Positions 42,176 through 52,819 of a stretch of DNA of 64,000 nt are shown here, one piece after another (within the stretch, counting starts at the first letter, position 1; each line of letters starts with the position of its first letter). Below the pieces are notes generated by a model. The model did no database searches. It was given only the letters and a program-made list of their open reading frames with translations, and was not told the origin of the DNA. Source of the DNA: Burkholderia sp. L27(2015). GTDB taxonomy: Bacteria > Pseudomonadota > Gammaproteobacteria > Burkholderiales > Burkholderiaceae. The position numbers were made by a program, and so were the translations under genes. The stretch covers positions 680,837 through 744,836 of the forward strand of contig NZ_LMUX01000016.1 of assembly GCF_009765705.1 (NCBI RefSeq), in the 5' to 3' direction.

Positions 42176-44128
42176 ATGGACAAGACAATCAAATTCACCG
42201 GGCGCGTGCTGTATCTGTCGCAAGATCCGGCGTGCATAAGCGCTCAACTGGCGGGCAAACCGGTCTCGCGTGCCCAGGCGGGCGCGCTGCGCGATAACGT
42301 CTCGACCGACGAGATCACGCCTGTCACCGTGATGATGACCTATGACGAGCGGCTCGGTCAGTATCCCTATGTCGGCTTCGAGGCCGGCGGCATCAAGCCG
42401 ATAGGCCCAAACGCGATCAAGCGCGGCGGCTTCCAGATCACTGTGGCCGGCAAGCGCTATGGCAAGGGGTCGTCGCGCGAATCCAGTCCGCTCGCCGAAT
42501 TGTCCGCCGGCATCAAGCTGATCATTGCCGAAAGCTTCGAGCGCATCTATCTGCAAAACTGCGACAACATCGGCATTTTGACCAGCACCGATTTTTCCTT
42601 GCTGGAGCAGATCGAGGCGGGGGTCGCGATTCCCATCGAAGCGTTTTTGACCGGGCGCGATCCGCTTACGCAGCAAGTGATCCGCAGTGGCGGTTTGCTG
42701 GCCTATAGCAAAACCGCGCATTGGCCGGCGCCTAGCGCACCGACCGCGGTAGCCCGCGATTCCGGAACGCCGCGCACGCTGGTCGAGAAAATCATCGAGC
42801 GTCATTTGCATCCGGACGCCGAAAGTGCCGAGCGCGGCCAAGGCGTGTTTATCGCTGCGGACTGGCGCTTCAGCCACGACTACTTCACCGGCATGTGCGC
42901 CCATCTGATGCACCGCGCATTTGGCAAGCCGGCGACGCTGCACGACCCGGACTCGATCATCGTATTCCAGGATCACCTGGTGCTGGCCGCGCAGAGCGAG
43001 CCGCACGTGCGCGGCGGCCTCTTGCCCGGTGTCGCGCATTTGACCGAAGGCCACCACGCGTTTGCGCGCACTTATCCGGTACGTGAACATGGCGAGTTGC
43101 TTGGCATGCCGGGCTCGGAAGGCATCTGCCATGCGCTGATGGCCGAACAATATGTGTTGCCGGGGCAGGTCGCGGCCGGCACCGATTCGCATACGCCGCA
43201 TGCCGGCGCGCTCGGCTGCCTGGCCTTTGGTGCGGGTGCCACCGATATCGCCAATAGTTGGGTGACCGGCTATGTACGCTGCAAGGTTCCCGAAACGCTG
43301 CGCATCGAGCTCAGCGGCGCGCTGCGCCCGGGCGTCACCGCCAAGGACGTCGTGCTGTACTTGCTGCAGCTCGATAGCATCAAGCGCGGCGAAGCGATTG
43401 GCCTGGTGTTCGAATATGGCGGGGAGGCCGTGCGCGCGATGCCTGTGGACGAGCGTGCGACGCTGACGAATATGGTCGCCGAACTGGGCGGCTTCACCGG
43501 CATCGTCGAGCCGGATGCGCGCACGGTGGCGTTCCTCAAAGAACGGCGCGGTGTCGACTTCACGTTGCAGGCCTGGATGTGCAGCGACCCTGGCGCACAC
43601 TATCGCAACGTGATCCGCATCGATGCGGCGACAATCTCGCCGATGCTGGCCCGCCCGGGTGACCCCGGCAACGGTGTTGCCGCGAACGCGCTGGACGCTG
43701 ACGTGGCCGTCAACATTGCATATGGTGGTTCATGTACCGCAGGCAAGCGTGAAGATTTCGACTTCTACCATGAGGTACTGCAATGGGGTCTCGCGCACGG
43801 CCTGAAAGTGTCGACCGACACCCGGTTGTTCCTGCAGTTCGGCACGATGGAAGTGCGTCGCTACTGTGAGGCGCAAGGGTATCTGCCGGTGTTCGAGCAA
43901 GCCGGCGCTACGTTGGTGATGCCGGGCTGCGGCTCGTGCGCTAATTGCGGGCCGGGTCAGTCGAGTTCCGTCGACGACGTTACGATCAGCGCGATCAACC
44001 GCAATTTCCCGGGACGTTCGGGGCCGGGCAATGTCTGGCTGGCCAGCCCCTATACGGTCGCGGCCAGCGCATTGCGCGGAAAAATTACGACGTTCGAAGC
44101 GTTGCAGCGTGTCCTAGCGCACGCTTGA
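42176..44128 (+). CDS. Aconitase/isopropylmalate isomerase family, single-chain, swivel domain first
   Basis: A 650-residue dehydratase. The N-terminal 190 residues form the LeuD-like swivel domain (GKRYGKGSSRESSPLAE). The catalytic [4Fe-4S] domain follows, with GTDSHTPHAGALGCLAFGAGATD, the cluster Cys in YGGSCTAGKREDF and the two further Cys in MPGCGSCANCGPG. This order (swivel first) is that of AcnB, unlike AcnA. AGGAGG, 6 bases before the ATG at 42176, fixes the start. It lies just ahead of the real leuCD pair, so it is not needed for leucine synthesis and probably acts on another hydroxy-acid. Confidence 0.88.
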   Translation: MDKTIKFTGRVLYLSQDPACISAQLAGKPVSRAQAGALRDNVSTDEITPVTVMMTYDERLGQYPYVGFEAGGIKPIGPNAIKRGGFQITVAGKRYGKGSSRESSPLAELSAGIKLIIAESFERIYLQNCDNIGILTSTDFSLLEQIEAGVAIPIEAFLTGRDPLTQQVIRSGGLLAYSKTAHWPAPSAPTAVARDSGTPRTLVEKIIERHLHPDAESAERGQGVFIAADWRFSHDYFTGMCAHLMHRAFGKPATLHDPDSIIVFQDHLVLAAQSEPHVRGGLLPGVAHLTEGHHAFARTYPVREHGELLGMPGSEGICHALMAEQYVLPGQVAAGTDSHTPHAGALGCLAFGAGATDIANSWVTGYVRCKVPETLRIELSGALRPGVTAKDVVLYLLQLDSIKRGEAIGLVFEYGGEAVRAMPVDERATLTNMVAELGGFTGIVEPDARTVAFLKERRGVDFTLQAWMCSDPGAHYRNVIRIDAATISPMLARPGDPGNGVAANALDADVAVNIAYGGSCTAGKREDFDFYHEVLQWGLAHGLKVSTDTRLFLQFGTMEVRRYCEAQGYLPVFEQAGATLVMPGCGSCANCGPGQSSSVDDVTISAINRNFPGRSGPGNVWLASPYTVAASALRGKITTFEALQRVLAHA

Positions 44129-44191
44129 TCGATCGCGCGAAGAGCGAGCGGCTGCAAACTGAACGAGCGCCACTTCATTGAGAGCGACCCG

Positions 44192-44246
44192 TTGAGTGCT
44201 ACCCGTCGAGTCATATTCATCGAGTCATAACCATCGAGTTACCGCT
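44192..44246. repeat. 14-bp degenerate tandem repeat in the leuC leader
   Basis: Four 14-base units: TTGAGTGCTACCCG (44192), TCGAGTCATATTCA (44206), TCGAGTCATAACCA (44220) and TCGAGTTACCGCTA (44234), the last reaching the leuC start codon. The middle two differ at two positions. It covers the place of the leuC ribosome-binding site. Confidence 0.8.
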
Positions 44247-45662
44247 ATGAACACGCCGCAAACCCTTTACGAAAAACTCTGGAACAGCCATGTCGTTCAT
44301 CTTGAAGATGACGGCACCGCAGTGCTGTATATCGACCGCCATTTTCTCAACGAAGTGAGCAGCCCGCAGGCATTCGAAGGGGTCCGGCTGGCGGGGCGCG
44401 CGGTCTGGCGCGCGCAATCGGCGGTAGGCGTGTCGGATCACAACGTGCCGACCACCGGACGCGGTGAGGGCATCAGCGACCCGACTTCGCGCCTGCAGGT
44501 CGAAACGCTGGACGAGAATTGCGATAGCAACCAGATCCTCCAGTTCAAGATGAACGACTTCCGTCAAGGTATCGAACACGTTGTCGGTCCCGAGCAGGGC
44601 CTGAGCCTGCCGGGCATGACGATCGTGTGCGGCGACTCGCATACCTCCACGCATGGCGCGTTCGGCGCGCTCGCGTTCGGTATTGGCACCTCCGAAGTCG
44701 AGCATGTGCTGGCAACCCAGACCCTGCTGCAGAAGAAAAGCAAAACGATGCAGATCTGGGTTGATGGCGTGTTGCCGGCCGGGTGTACGGCCAAGGATCT
44801 GGTACTGGCCATCATCGGCAAGATTGGCACTGCGGGCGGCACCGGCTATGCGATCGAATACGCCGGTCCGGCAATTCGCGCCTTGTCGATGGAAGGGCGC
44901 ATGACGGTGTGCAACATGACGATCGAGGCGGGCGCGCGCGCCGGCATGGTGGCCGTGGACGACACGACGATCGCCTATTTGCAGGATCTGCCTTATGTGC
45001 CACAGGGCGCAGAGGGGGATCAGGCGCTCGCGTACTGGCGCACGATGCAGTCCGATGCGGGCGCGCGTTTCGACGCGGTGATCGAGGTCGACGCCGCCAA
45101 GGTCGAGCCGCAAGTGAGCTGGGGCACTTCGCCGGAAATGGTGACCACCATCGACGGCCGTGTTCCGGATCCACGCGCCGAGAAGGATCCGGGGCGCCGC
45201 GAAGCGCATACGCGCGCGCTGCACTACATGGGCCTCGAACCCAATACGCCGATCAAGGATATCCAGCTCGACAAGATTTTCATCGGCTCGTGTACCAACT
45301 CGCGCATCGAAGATCTGCGCTCGGCGGCCGGCGTGGTCAGTCGATTGGGGCGTAAGCTCGCACCGAACATCAAGCTGGCGCTGGTGGTTCCCGGTTCCGG
45401 ATTGGTAAAGGCGCAGGCGGAGCAGGAAGGGTTGGACAAGATATTCTTGAACGCAGGCTTTGAATGGCGCGATGCGGGTTGTTCGATGTGCATGGCGATG
45501 AACGCGGATCGTCTCGAGCCGGGCGAGCGTTGTGCCTCGACGTCGAACCGCAATTTCGAAGGGCGGCAGGGCGCGGGTGGTCGCACGCATCTGGTGAGCC
45601 CGGCGATGGCGGCGGCTGCCGCCATCGAAGGTCATTTCGTCGATATTCGCCAGCTTTCCTAA
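44247..45662 (+). CDS. leuC: 3-isopropylmalate dehydratase, large subunit
   Basis: The large [4Fe-4S] subunit that, with LeuD, isomerises 2- to 3-isopropylmalate. The 471-residue protein has [32 protein letters not shown], the first cluster Cys in [12 protein letters not shown] and the pair [15 protein letters not shown] near residue 290 is also typical. The ATG at 44247 matches the usual [12 protein letters not shown] opening. No strong Shine-Dalgarno is seen because a 14-base tandem repeat occupies the leader. leuD follows after 30 bases. Confidence 0.98.
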   Translation: MNTPQTLYEKLWNSHVVHLEDDGTAVLYIDRHFLNEVSSPQAFEGVRLAGRAVWRAQSAVGVSDHNVPTTGRGEGISDPTSRLQVETLDENCDSNQILQFKMNDFRQGIEHVVGPEQGLSLPGMTIVCGDSHTSTHGAFGALAFGIGTSEVEHVLATQTLLQKKSKTMQIWVDGVLPAGCTAKDLVLAIIGKIGTAGGTGYAIEYAGPAIRALSMEGRMTVCNMTIEAGARAGMVAVDDTTIAYLQDLPYVPQGAEGDQALAYWRTMQSDAGARFDAVIEVDAAKVEPQVSWGTSPEMVTTIDGRVPDPRAEKDPGRREAHTRALHYMGLEPNTPIKDIQLDKIFIGSCTNSRIEDLRSAAGVVSRLGRKLAPNIKLALVVPGSGLVKAQAEQEGLDKIFLNAGFEWRDAGCSMCMAMNADRLEPGERCASTSNRNFEGRQGAGGRTHLVSPAMAAAAAIEGHFVDIRQLS

Positions 45663-45692
45663 CGAGCGGCTCTTTACGGGTTTGATGCAATC

Positions 45693-46343
45693 ATGGATAA
45701 ATTCGTCGTACATACCGGCATGGTGATGCCGCTCGATCGTGAAAACGTCGATACGGACGCGATCATCCCGAAGCAATTCCTGAAGTCGATCAAGCGCACC
45801 GGCTTTGGCGAGAACTTGTTCGACGAGTGGCGTTATCTCGATCACGGCGAGCCGGGGCAGGACTGCTCTACGCGCCCGCTCAATCCGGACTTCGTGCTCA
45901 ATCAGCCGCGCTATCGCGGCGCCTCGGTGCTGCTGGCGCGCAAGAACTTCGGTTGCGGCAGCTCGCGCGAGCATGCGCCGTGGGCGCTGCAGCAGTACGG
46001 TTTTCGCGCGGTGATCGCGCCGAGCTTTGCCGATATCTTCTTCAACAACTGCTACAAGAACGGCTTCCTGCCGATCGTGCTCACCGAGCAGCAAATCGAT
46101 CATTTGTTCAACGAGACGCTGGCCTTCAACGGTTACCAAGTCACGATCGACCTCGAAGCACAGGTGGTGCGCACGCCGGACGCTCGCGAGTATGCGTTCG
46201 AGATCAGCGGGTTTCGCAAGTACTGCATGATCAACGGCTACGACGATATCGGCTTGACGTTGGCGCATGCCGACAAGATCAAGGCGTTCGAAGCGGAGCG
46301 GCTGACTAAACAGCCGTGGCTGAACCACCGGCTCGTTGGCTAG
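45693..46343 (+). CDS. leuD: 3-isopropylmalate dehydratase, small subunit
   Basis: The swivel subunit of the leucine-pathway isomerase, 216 residues. [31 protein letters not shown] is the family start, and [35 protein letters not shown] is the substrate-positioning loop. It lies between leuC and leuB. A GC-rich hairpin follows its stop, before leuB. Confidence 0.98.
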   Translation: MDKFVVHTGMVMPLDRENVDTDAIIPKQFLKSIKRTGFGENLFDEWRYLDHGEPGQDCSTRPLNPDFVLNQPRYRGASVLLARKNFGCGSSREHAPWALQQYGFRAVIAPSFADIFFNNCYKNGFLPIVLTEQQIDHLFNETLAFNGYQVTIDLEAQVVRTPDAREYAFEISGFRKYCMINGYDDIGLTLAHADKIKAFEAERLTKQPWLNHRLVG

Positions 46344-46363
46344 TTACAGGTAGGATAAAAGCG

Positions 46364-46401
46364 GGCCGGCGGGGTAAACCAACCTCGCCGGCCTTCGCAT
46401 T
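46364..46401 (+). terminator. GC-rich hairpin between leuD and leuB
   Basis: GGCCGGCGGGG (46364-46374) pairs with CCTCGCCGGCC (46383-46393) around an 8-base loop, with one G-T pair. TTCGCATTT follows, a poor T-run. It may be a partial terminator or a mRNA-processing site that sets leuB level relative to leuCD. Confidence 0.45.
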
Positions 46402-46437
46402 TTGGGGCAAGCAGTTTATAACGATCAGGGACGAACC

Positions 46438-47511
46438 ATGAAAATTGCGGTATTGCCGGGCGACGGCATAGGGCCCGAAATTGTGGCCGAGGCAGTCAAA
46501 GTTCTCCAAGCACTGGGCGAACATTTCGATCTCGAAGAAGCCCCGGTGGGCGGCGCAGGCTATGAAGCACACGGCCATCCGCTGCCCGACGGCACGCTGG
46601 CGCTGGCAAAATCGGCCGACGCGATTCTATTCGGCGCGGTGGGCGACTGGAAATACGACAAGCTCGAGCGCGCGCTGCGCCCCGAGCAGGCGATTCTCGG
46701 CTTGCGCAAACATCTGCAACTATTTGCGAATCTGCGTCCGGCCATTTTGTACAAGGAATTGGCCGGTGCGTCGTCGCTGAAGCCCGAGATCGTTGCCGGG
46801 CTCAATATCCTGATCGTGCGCGAACTGAACGGCGATATCTATTTTGGCAGCCCGCGCGGCGTGCGCAGCGCACCGGATGGACTGTTCCAGGGCAGCCGCG
46901 AGGGCTTCGACACGATGCGTTACAGCGTGCCGGAAATCGAGCGGATCGCCCATGTGGGATTCCAGGCGGCGCAAAAACGCAGCAAGCGGCTGTGCAGCGT
47001 GGACAAGTCGAATGTACTGGAAACGTCGCAGTTGTGGCGCGATACGGTGATCGAGGTGGCCAAGCAATACCCCGACGTCGAACTGTCGCACATGTACGTG
47101 GACAATGCGGCGATGCAACTGGTGCGTGCGCCGAAATGGTTCGACGTGATCGTGACCGGCAACCTGTTCGGCGACATCCTGTCGGACGAAGCCGCCATGT
47201 TGACCGGCTCGATCGGCATGCTGCCTTCGGCGTCGCTGAACAAGAGCAACAAGGGCTTGTATGAGCCTTCGCACGGCTCGGCGCCCGACATCGCAGGACA
47301 GGGCATTGCCAACCCGTTGGCGACTATCCTGTCGGCCGCGATGATGTTGCGTTATTCGCTGAACCTGCCGGCCCAGGCTGACCGCATTGAAGCCGCGGTG
47401 CAGCAGGTACTGGCGGTAGGGCTGCGCACGGCGGACATTTACGAGGAAGGCACGCGTAAAGTCTCCACGCGCGAGATGGGCGATGCAGTGGTTGCGGCGC
47501 TGGGCAAGTAA
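46438..47511 (+). CDS. leuB: 3-isopropylmalate dehydrogenase
   Basis: NAD-dependent oxidative decarboxylation of 3-isopropylmalate, the third leucine-specific step. The 357-residue protein starts [23 protein letters not shown]. The substrate Arg cluster is around ANLRPAI and the metal Asp are in [29 protein letters not shown]. The NAD-binding segment [32 protein letters not shown] is present. The ATG at 46438 is preferred to the in-frame 46402, which falls at the end of the hairpin. Confidence 0.98.
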   Translation: MKIAVLPGDGIGPEIVAEAVKVLQALGEHFDLEEAPVGGAGYEAHGHPLPDGTLALAKSADAILFGAVGDWKYDKLERALRPEQAILGLRKHLQLFANLRPAILYKELAGASSLKPEIVAGLNILIVRELNGDIYFGSPRGVRSAPDGLFQGSREGFDTMRYSVPEIERIAHVGFQAAQKRSKRLCSVDKSNVLETSQLWRDTVIEVAKQYPDVELSHMYVDNAAMQLVRAPKWFDVIVTGNLFGDILSDEAAMLTGSIGMLPSASLNKSNKGLYEPSHGSAPDIAGQGIANPLATILSAAMMLRYSLNLPAQADRIEAAVQQVLAVGLRTADIYEEGTRKVSTREMGDAVVAALGK

Positions 47512-47607
47512 CACGGTGCCGGGTTCAAGGTCGACCATGCGTTTAGCCCTCGCTAGCCTGCACGGTCGAACCAATTCTTATGTGGGTGAACGTTAGAGAG
47601 TATTCAA

Positions 47608-48732
47608 ATGAAAACCGTAGGTCTGGTAGGGTGGCGCGGCATGGTCGGCTCAGTGCTGATGCAGCGCATGCAGCAAGAGAACGATTTCGCTTTGATCGAG
47701 CCGGTGTTTTTCAGCACCAGCAACACAGGCGGCGCGGCGCCGTCGTTCGCCAAAAACGAAACCAAGCTCAAATCCGCCACTGACCTCGACGCCCTGAAAA
47801 AATGTGATGTGATCATCACGTGCCAGGGCGGCGACTACACGACCGAGGTTTTCCCCAAGTTGCGTGCAGCCGGGTGGGATGGCTATTGGATCGACGCGGC
47901 GTCTTCGCTGCGCATGGCGGACGACGCCATCATCATCCTCGATCCGGTTAATCTGGACGTGATCAAGAACGGTCTGAAGCGCGGCATCAAGAACTACATC
48001 GGCGGTAATTGCACCGTGAGCCTGATGTTGATGTCCCTGGGCGGCTTGTTCCGCGAAGGGCTGATCGAGTGGATGACCGCGATGACGTATCAAGCGGCAT
48101 CGGGCGCCGGCGCGCAGAACATGCGCGAATTGCTGTCGCAAATGGGCGCGTTGCATGAATCGGTGCGCGGCAACCTCAGCGATCCGGCTTCGGCCATCCT
48201 GGAAATCGACCGCCGCGTGCTCGAGACGATGAAGGGCGCCGCGATGCCTGTGGATCACTTCGGCGTGCCGTTGGCTGGCTCGCTGATTCCGTGGATCGAC
48301 AAAGACCTCGGCAACGGGGTGTCACGCGAAGAGTGGAAGGGCGGCGCAGAAAGCAACAAGATACTCGGCAAGCCGGCCATGGGCCAAGCCGGGTCGATTC
48401 CGGTCGACGGCTTGTGCGTGCGTATCGGCGCGATGCGTTGCCACTCGCAGGCGTTCACCATCAAGCTGACGAAGGATGTCCCGCTGGATGAAGTGAACAG
48501 CATCCTTGCCAGCGGCAACGACTGGGTCAAGGTTGTGCCCAACGAACGCGAAGCATCGATACGCGAGCTGTCGCCGGCTGTCGTGACCGGGACCTTGTCG
48601 GTGCCGATCGGGCGCGTACGCAAGCTGGCAATGGGTGGCGAATACCTGTCCGCGTTCACGGTGGGGGATCAGTTGCTGTGGGGCGCAGCCGAGCCGTTGC
48701 GCCGTATGCTGAGAATTTTGCTCGACGCCTGA
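47608..48732 (+). CDS. asd: Aspartate-semialdehyde dehydrogenase
   Basis: Makes aspartate semialdehyde from aspartyl phosphate, the branch point to Lys/DAP, Thr and Met. The 374-residue protein has the NADP motif [18 protein letters not shown], the active-site Cys in [18 protein letters not shown] and a substrate region [15 protein letters not shown]. The start has a GAGAG site. Its position after leuB and before fimV is the usual Burkholderia order. metZ, further down in this block, uses the same amino-acid family. Confidence 0.98.
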   Translation: MKTVGLVGWRGMVGSVLMQRMQQENDFALIEPVFFSTSNTGGAAPSFAKNETKLKSATDLDALKKCDVIITCQGGDYTTEVFPKLRAAGWDGYWIDAASSLRMADDAIIILDPVNLDVIKNGLKRGIKNYIGGNCTVSLMLMSLGGLFREGLIEWMTAMTYQAASGAGAQNMRELLSQMGALHESVRGNLSDPASAILEIDRRVLETMKGAAMPVDHFGVPLAGSLIPWIDKDLGNGVSREEWKGGAESNKILGKPAMGQAGSIPVDGLCVRIGAMRCHSQAFTIKLTKDVPLDEVNSILASGNDWVKVVPNEREASIRELSPAVVTGTLSVPIGRVRKLAMGGEYLSAFTVGDQLLWGAAEPLRRMLRILLDA

Positions 48733-48925
48733 ATCTGCTCGTCGCGATGCGACAGGTAATCGGGTGCCGCTGACGGGCGCAAGTTCGGTCATCGTGAGTC
48801 GGGCGGTATCGAAGGGGCGCTCGCAGCATGAGCGCCCAAAATTCTTGTCACGCCGCTCCGCTTTGCCGTGGTCTTATACCGGATAATATGCGCCGTCATA
48901 TGCACTTTGAATGCCTGGAGCCTCA

Positions 48926-51900
48926 ATGAAGATTCGAACGAGTTCGCCGACCCTGCGCGACGAACCCAATCCGTGCGGTGCATCTGCCATCCGGATGGCG
49001 TGTGTTGTTTTGAGTGCTTTGTTGGGTCTCGGGTTGTCCCAGTTCGCGGTGGCGGCCGATGCGTCGTCGATGGCGACCGGTGGCGCTAGCGCTGACTCTG
49101 CCAACCCCGCTGCCAGCCCCGCCAACACTGTGTCGGCAACGCCTGCGAGCACCTATCAGGTCAGGCCCGGTATGGGACTCGGCGATGTTGCGGCGGATGT
49201 CGGTCAAACCAACGACAAGGCCGTCCGCGATCGAGTGGCCGACGCGCTGTTTAAGGCGAATCCGCGCGCGTTTATGGCGGGTGACCGCAATCGCCTGCGT
49301 TTGGGCGCTATCCTGACGATACCGGATGGCGTAGGTCCGTCTACAGACTCTACCGCCGCATCGTCGGCCACGAGCGTGGCCTCATCCGCAGTCAGCGCGG
49401 GGCCCGCTTCGGGCGCGGCGCTTGGCGGGCCTGCCACGGCTAGCACGCCAGCCGCCGTGGCGGCGACCGGAACTAGCACCGGAGCTGCTGCCGGAACTAC
49501 CACCGGAACTACCACCACGGCTGCGTCGCCTGCATTGGCTGCCCCTGCTGCTGCGCTCGTGGCGCCGCCTGCGGTCGTTGCATCCGCTGTGCTCGATGGC
49601 AAAGTTGTGCCGTCTTCTTCCCCCGCGAGCGCGAACACCGTGCCGGCTGTGCCATTGGTGGCTAGCTCGTCGACTACTAATGCCGTGCCCCAATCCACGT
49701 CGACACCCGCGATTGCCGAGGCGGCATCACTTGTGCAAGCATCGGCGGTGGTGGGCGCTTCTGCGCCGGCCATGGCATCTGCTGCGCTCAGTGCGCCCGC
49801 GTCGGATACGGTGGTTAAGACATCGCCCAGCAGCGCGGAGTTGCCTGCTCATGGCGGTGGCACAGCGGGTTTTGCCAGCCTGGAGCAATTGCTTGCGCTG
49901 AAAAACCGTGTGTTGATGGCGCTCGAGAAGCATGGCATCAACTCGAACGGTCAGACGACCCCCAGTGGCGTTGCGGCGGTACCTGGCGCAGTCAGCGCCA
50001 GTGTGGCCAGCGGCGCCATTGCGCAACCAAGCAGTGCCGCCGCGGCTCACAATTTGCCGGCCGGATCCAGCGAATGGCAGGCGTGGCGGACCAACCCGTC
50101 GACTGTGCCGGCACTGCTTGTGATCGCGTTGGTATTGCTGCTTGCGCTATTCACGCTGATGCCTCGGCGCAAAAAGGGCGGAATTCCGGGCGATGAGGGC
50201 GTGGCTGCACGGCCCGACGCCCGTGCTCCGGCTTCGGTCACGCGGATTGAAAAGCCGGTTGAGCCAACGGCTGCGGCGCAAAAAGAGCCGGCACCTGCAA
50301 TCGCGGCAGTGCCATTCGTCAGTGTTCCTCTGGCCACTGCTGACAGTGGTCCTCAGGCCAAATCGGACAGTGGTCCTGTAGGCGTTCCTGATAGCGCGCT
50401 TCACGCCGACTCCGACAGCGTTCATCGAGTCGTTCCCTACGCGATCCCTGAAGTGACTCCAGAGGTAGAGGCGCCACTCTTGCTCGATGAAGTGCCGCGC
50501 CTCGAAGTGCCCATCGACGCTGCGGCGGCCGAAATCGGCGTCGAACCCGTCGTTGCGGACCAGCACGACCAGCACAACGAGCGCACCCCTCGCACTGAGC
50601 CGGAAGAGTTGACGCCAGCGGATTGGGCGGCCCAATACGCTGCAGTCCCACCAACGCCAACCTCAACCCCTGCCGAAACTGCGCCAGTCGCCCCCGCAAC
50701 CTTGCCCGTCGTGGCGGAGGTCGATCCGGCGGAAGCGCGTCTGCGCGAGGCGTTGGAGAAAGCGCCTTTCAGCCCCGGTTTGCTGCTGGAACTCGCGACG
50801 CTTTACGCGCAGCGTGGCGACGTAGATCGTTTCAGCGAGCTGTTCTTCGAACTGCGGATCGTGACCGACTCGAAGGGGCCGCACTGGGAGCGTGCTCTTG
50901 AATTGGGCAGCGAGGTTGCCCGACGCAATGCGCTCCATGAACACTCCGGCGACGTGCCAGAGGCTGGCGAGCACCTGGTTCCCGAAAGTGCTGGTGGAGC
51001 GCAAGCGCCTGCGCCGGTCGAACCCAGTGTGCAATCAATACCGTCGATGCAACCGGAGCCGCAACCGCAACCGCAACCGCAAGCCGATAGGTTGGTCGAT
51101 CAGCCTGTTCAGGACGAGCAGTCCACCGCGGGGCATGACGAACGGGTGAAGGCGGTCCTGTCGGCCGTCGATCTGTCGTTGCCGGAGATCGTTGACGAGC
51201 CTATCGTGCCGAGCGCAGAGCGGGACGAAACGAAGCCGCTGTCTGATACGACCGATGCCGCGCCGCAGTCCGATGTGCACCGTGAACCGCCTGTACCTGT
51301 ACCTGTGGCTCCGACTACGCCGCTCACCGCGCCTGAATTCAGCGAGCCGGAACTTAGCGCACCCGAAATTCACGCACCCGAGATCGATGTATCCGGAATC
51401 GACGCGCGGCAACACGACGGCACGCAATTCGATGCGCTGGAATTCGACGCACCGAAATCCAATTCGCACGGATCCAACGGGTCAGAACCGCCCATCGCGC
51501 TTGACTTCGATGAGCCGGAACCTCATGTACCGGGACACGGCGTACCCGACTTCAGCGTGCCCGAAGCCCCGCGTGAACAAGCACCGTTTGCTTCGCCGTT
51601 CCCCGAGCCGCAATATCACTTGGAGTCGGACTCGCCTGCGTCTGCCGAGGAGTCCCGGTCGACCTCCGAGGTTCCATGGCCGACGTCAGTGGCCGGGAGC
51701 AGCGCGGCCAAATTCGCGGCCTTCGATCTCGACTTCGACCTGGATCTACCTGAACTCGAGTCGACATTGCCTGGCGTGCCCGCGGCAGTGGAGGAATTCG
51801 ACCCAGTGGCCGTGGCGCAAAACAAGCTCGAGTTGGCTCATGAATATGTCGCGCTGGGCGATGTGGCCGGCGCGCGGGCCTTGATCAACGAAGCGCTCGC

Positions 51901-51967
51901 GTCGAACGACGCGGCAACTCGCGATGCTGCGCGCGTCTTGCTCGGTTCACTGGCACCCCTGTCGTGA
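48926..51967 (+). CDS. fimV: FimV/HubP family polar hub protein
   Basis: A large envelope protein (1013 residues) that organises cell poles and affects type IV pili and twitching in relatives. A signal or anchor segment (MACVVLSALLGLGLSQFAVAADA) is followed by a LysM-like region (STYQVRPGMGLGDVAADVGQTNDKAVRD), then an Ala/Ser/Thr/Pro-rich stretch. A membrane helix is near 390 (VPALLVIALVLLLALFTLMPRRKK). The cytoplasmic acidic repeat-rich part ends in the FimV C-terminal domain NKLELAHEYVALGDVAGARALINEAL. Repeats of the pattern AP-E-x-x lie in 810-870. The ATG at 48926 has GGAG 5 bases upstream. Confidence 0.9.
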   Translation: MKIRTSSPTLRDEPNPCGASAIRMACVVLSALLGLGLSQFAVAADASSMATGGASADSANPAASPANTVSATPASTYQVRPGMGLGDVAADVGQTNDKAVRDRVADALFKANPRAFMAGDRNRLRLGAILTIPDGVGPSTDSTAASSATSVASSAVSAGPASGAALGGPATASTPAAVAATGTSTGAAAGTTTGTTTTAASPALAAPAAALVAPPAVVASAVLDGKVVPSSSPASANTVPAVPLVASSSTTNAVPQSTSTPAIAEAASLVQASAVVGASAPAMASAALSAPASDTVVKTSPSSAELPAHGGGTAGFASLEQLLALKNRVLMALEKHGINSNGQTTPSGVAAVPGAVSASVASGAIAQPSSAAAAHNLPAGSSEWQAWRTNPSTVPALLVIALVLLLALFTLMPRRKKGGIPGDEGVAARPDARAPASVTRIEKPVEPTAAAQKEPAPAIAAVPFVSVPLATADSGPQAKSDSGPVGVPDSALHADSDSVHRVVPYAIPEVTPEVEAPLLLDEVPRLEVPIDAAAAEIGVEPVVADQHDQHNERTPRTEPEELTPADWAAQYAAVPPTPTSTPAETAPVAPATLPVVAEVDPAEARLREALEKAPFSPGLLLELATLYAQRGDVDRFSELFFELRIVTDSKGPHWERALELGSEVARRNALHEHSGDVPEAGEHLVPESAGGAQAPAPVEPSVQSIPSMQPEPQPQPQPQADRLVDQPVQDEQSTAGHDERVKAVLSAVDLSLPEIVDEPIVPSAERDETKPLSDTTDAAPQSDVHREPPVPVPVAPTTPLTAPEFSEPELSAPEIHAPEIDVSGIDARQHDGTQFDALEFDAPKSNSHGSNGSEPPIALDFDEPEPHVPGHGVPDFSVPEAPREQAPFASPFPEPQYHLESDSPASAEESRSTSEVPWPTSVAGSSAAKFAAFDLDFDLDLPELESTLPGVPAAVEEFDPVAVAQNKLELAHEYVALGDVAGARALINEALASNDAATRDAARVLLGSLAPLS

Positions 51968-52021
51968 GTGTTGTCGTGATCGCTGCCGTCGCCATCGCTG
52001 CCACCGGGACCATAGCCTGAC

Positions 52022-52819
52022 ATGCGAATCGCGCTAGGGATCCAGTACGACGGGACGGCTTTTTCAGGTTGGCAGGTACAAGTGCAGCAAGCGACAGCGC
52101 AACAGACACTCGAGCGCGCGCTGTCCAAGTTTATCGGCGCGCCGGTGTCGACCACGGTGGCGGGGCGTACCGATGCCGGTGTTCACGCGCTGGGGCAGGT
52201 CGTGCATTTCGATACAGACGTCATGCGACGCGATTTTTCATGGGTGCGCGGCGTGAACGCGTTTTTGCCCAACAGCATTGCCGTGCAGTGGGCCAAGGCT
52301 GTTCCCGATACCTTCAACGCGCGATTTGCGGCTTACGAGCGTACGTATTACTACGTGCTGTACACGCACCCCGTCAGGGCTCCGATCTTGGAAGGGCGCG
52401 CCGGTTGGGTGTACGTGCCCGTCGATATCGACGCGATGCGCGCAGCCGCGCTGCACCTGATAGGAAAGCACGATTTCTCGGCGTTTCGCTCATCCGAGTG
52501 CCAGGCGAAAACGGCAGTCAAGCATCTGTATGCCATCGATATCGTGTCGCGCGGCCAGTTCATTCATTTCCGCTTTCGCGGCAACGCCTTCCTGCATCAC
52601 ATGGTTCGCAATATCATGGGATGCCTGATTGCGGTAGGGCGGGGTCGCCACACGCCGGATTGGCTCGCGCAAGTGCGAGATAATGGCGACCGCCGCGAGG
52701 CTGCGCCCACGTTCATGCCGGACGGTCTTTACCTGGCGCGTGTGGCGTACCCGCCCGAATTCGATATTCCTGCGCCGCACGTGGCGGCATTTGCATGGAG
52801 CGACATATGGGACGCCTGA
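52022..52819 (+). CDS. truA: tRNA pseudouridine(38-40) synthase
   Basis: Isomerises U38-U40 in the anticodon arm. The 265-residue protein has the catalytic Asp in [27 protein letters not shown] at the start, and the C-terminal [24 protein letters not shown] motif. It follows fimV after 54 bases and overlaps trpF by 25 bases, the usual order in this group. Confidence 0.98.
   Translation: MRIALGIQYDGTAFSGWQVQVQQATAQQTLERALSKFIGAPVSTTVAGRTDAGVHALGQVVHFDTDVMRRDFSWVRGVNAFLPNSIAVQWAKAVPDTFNARFAAYERTYYYVLYTHPVRAPILEGRAGWVYVPVDIDAMRAAALHLIGKHDFSAFRSSECQAKTAVKHLYAIDIVSRGQFIHFRFRGNAFLHHMVRNIMGCLIAVGRGRHTPDWLAQVRDNGDRREAAPTFMPDGLYLARVAYPPEFDIPAPHVAAFAWSDIWDA

Noticed and set aside
42158-43600. A 480-codon minus-strand frame opposite the aconitase-like gene
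   Set aside because: Arg/His/Gln-rich composition typical of antisense frames and no recognisable domain.
44217-46328. A 703-codon open frame on the minus strand opposite leuC and leuD
   Set aside because: It is an antisense shadow caused by GC-rich third positions. It shows no family motif, while both plus-strand genes are complete.
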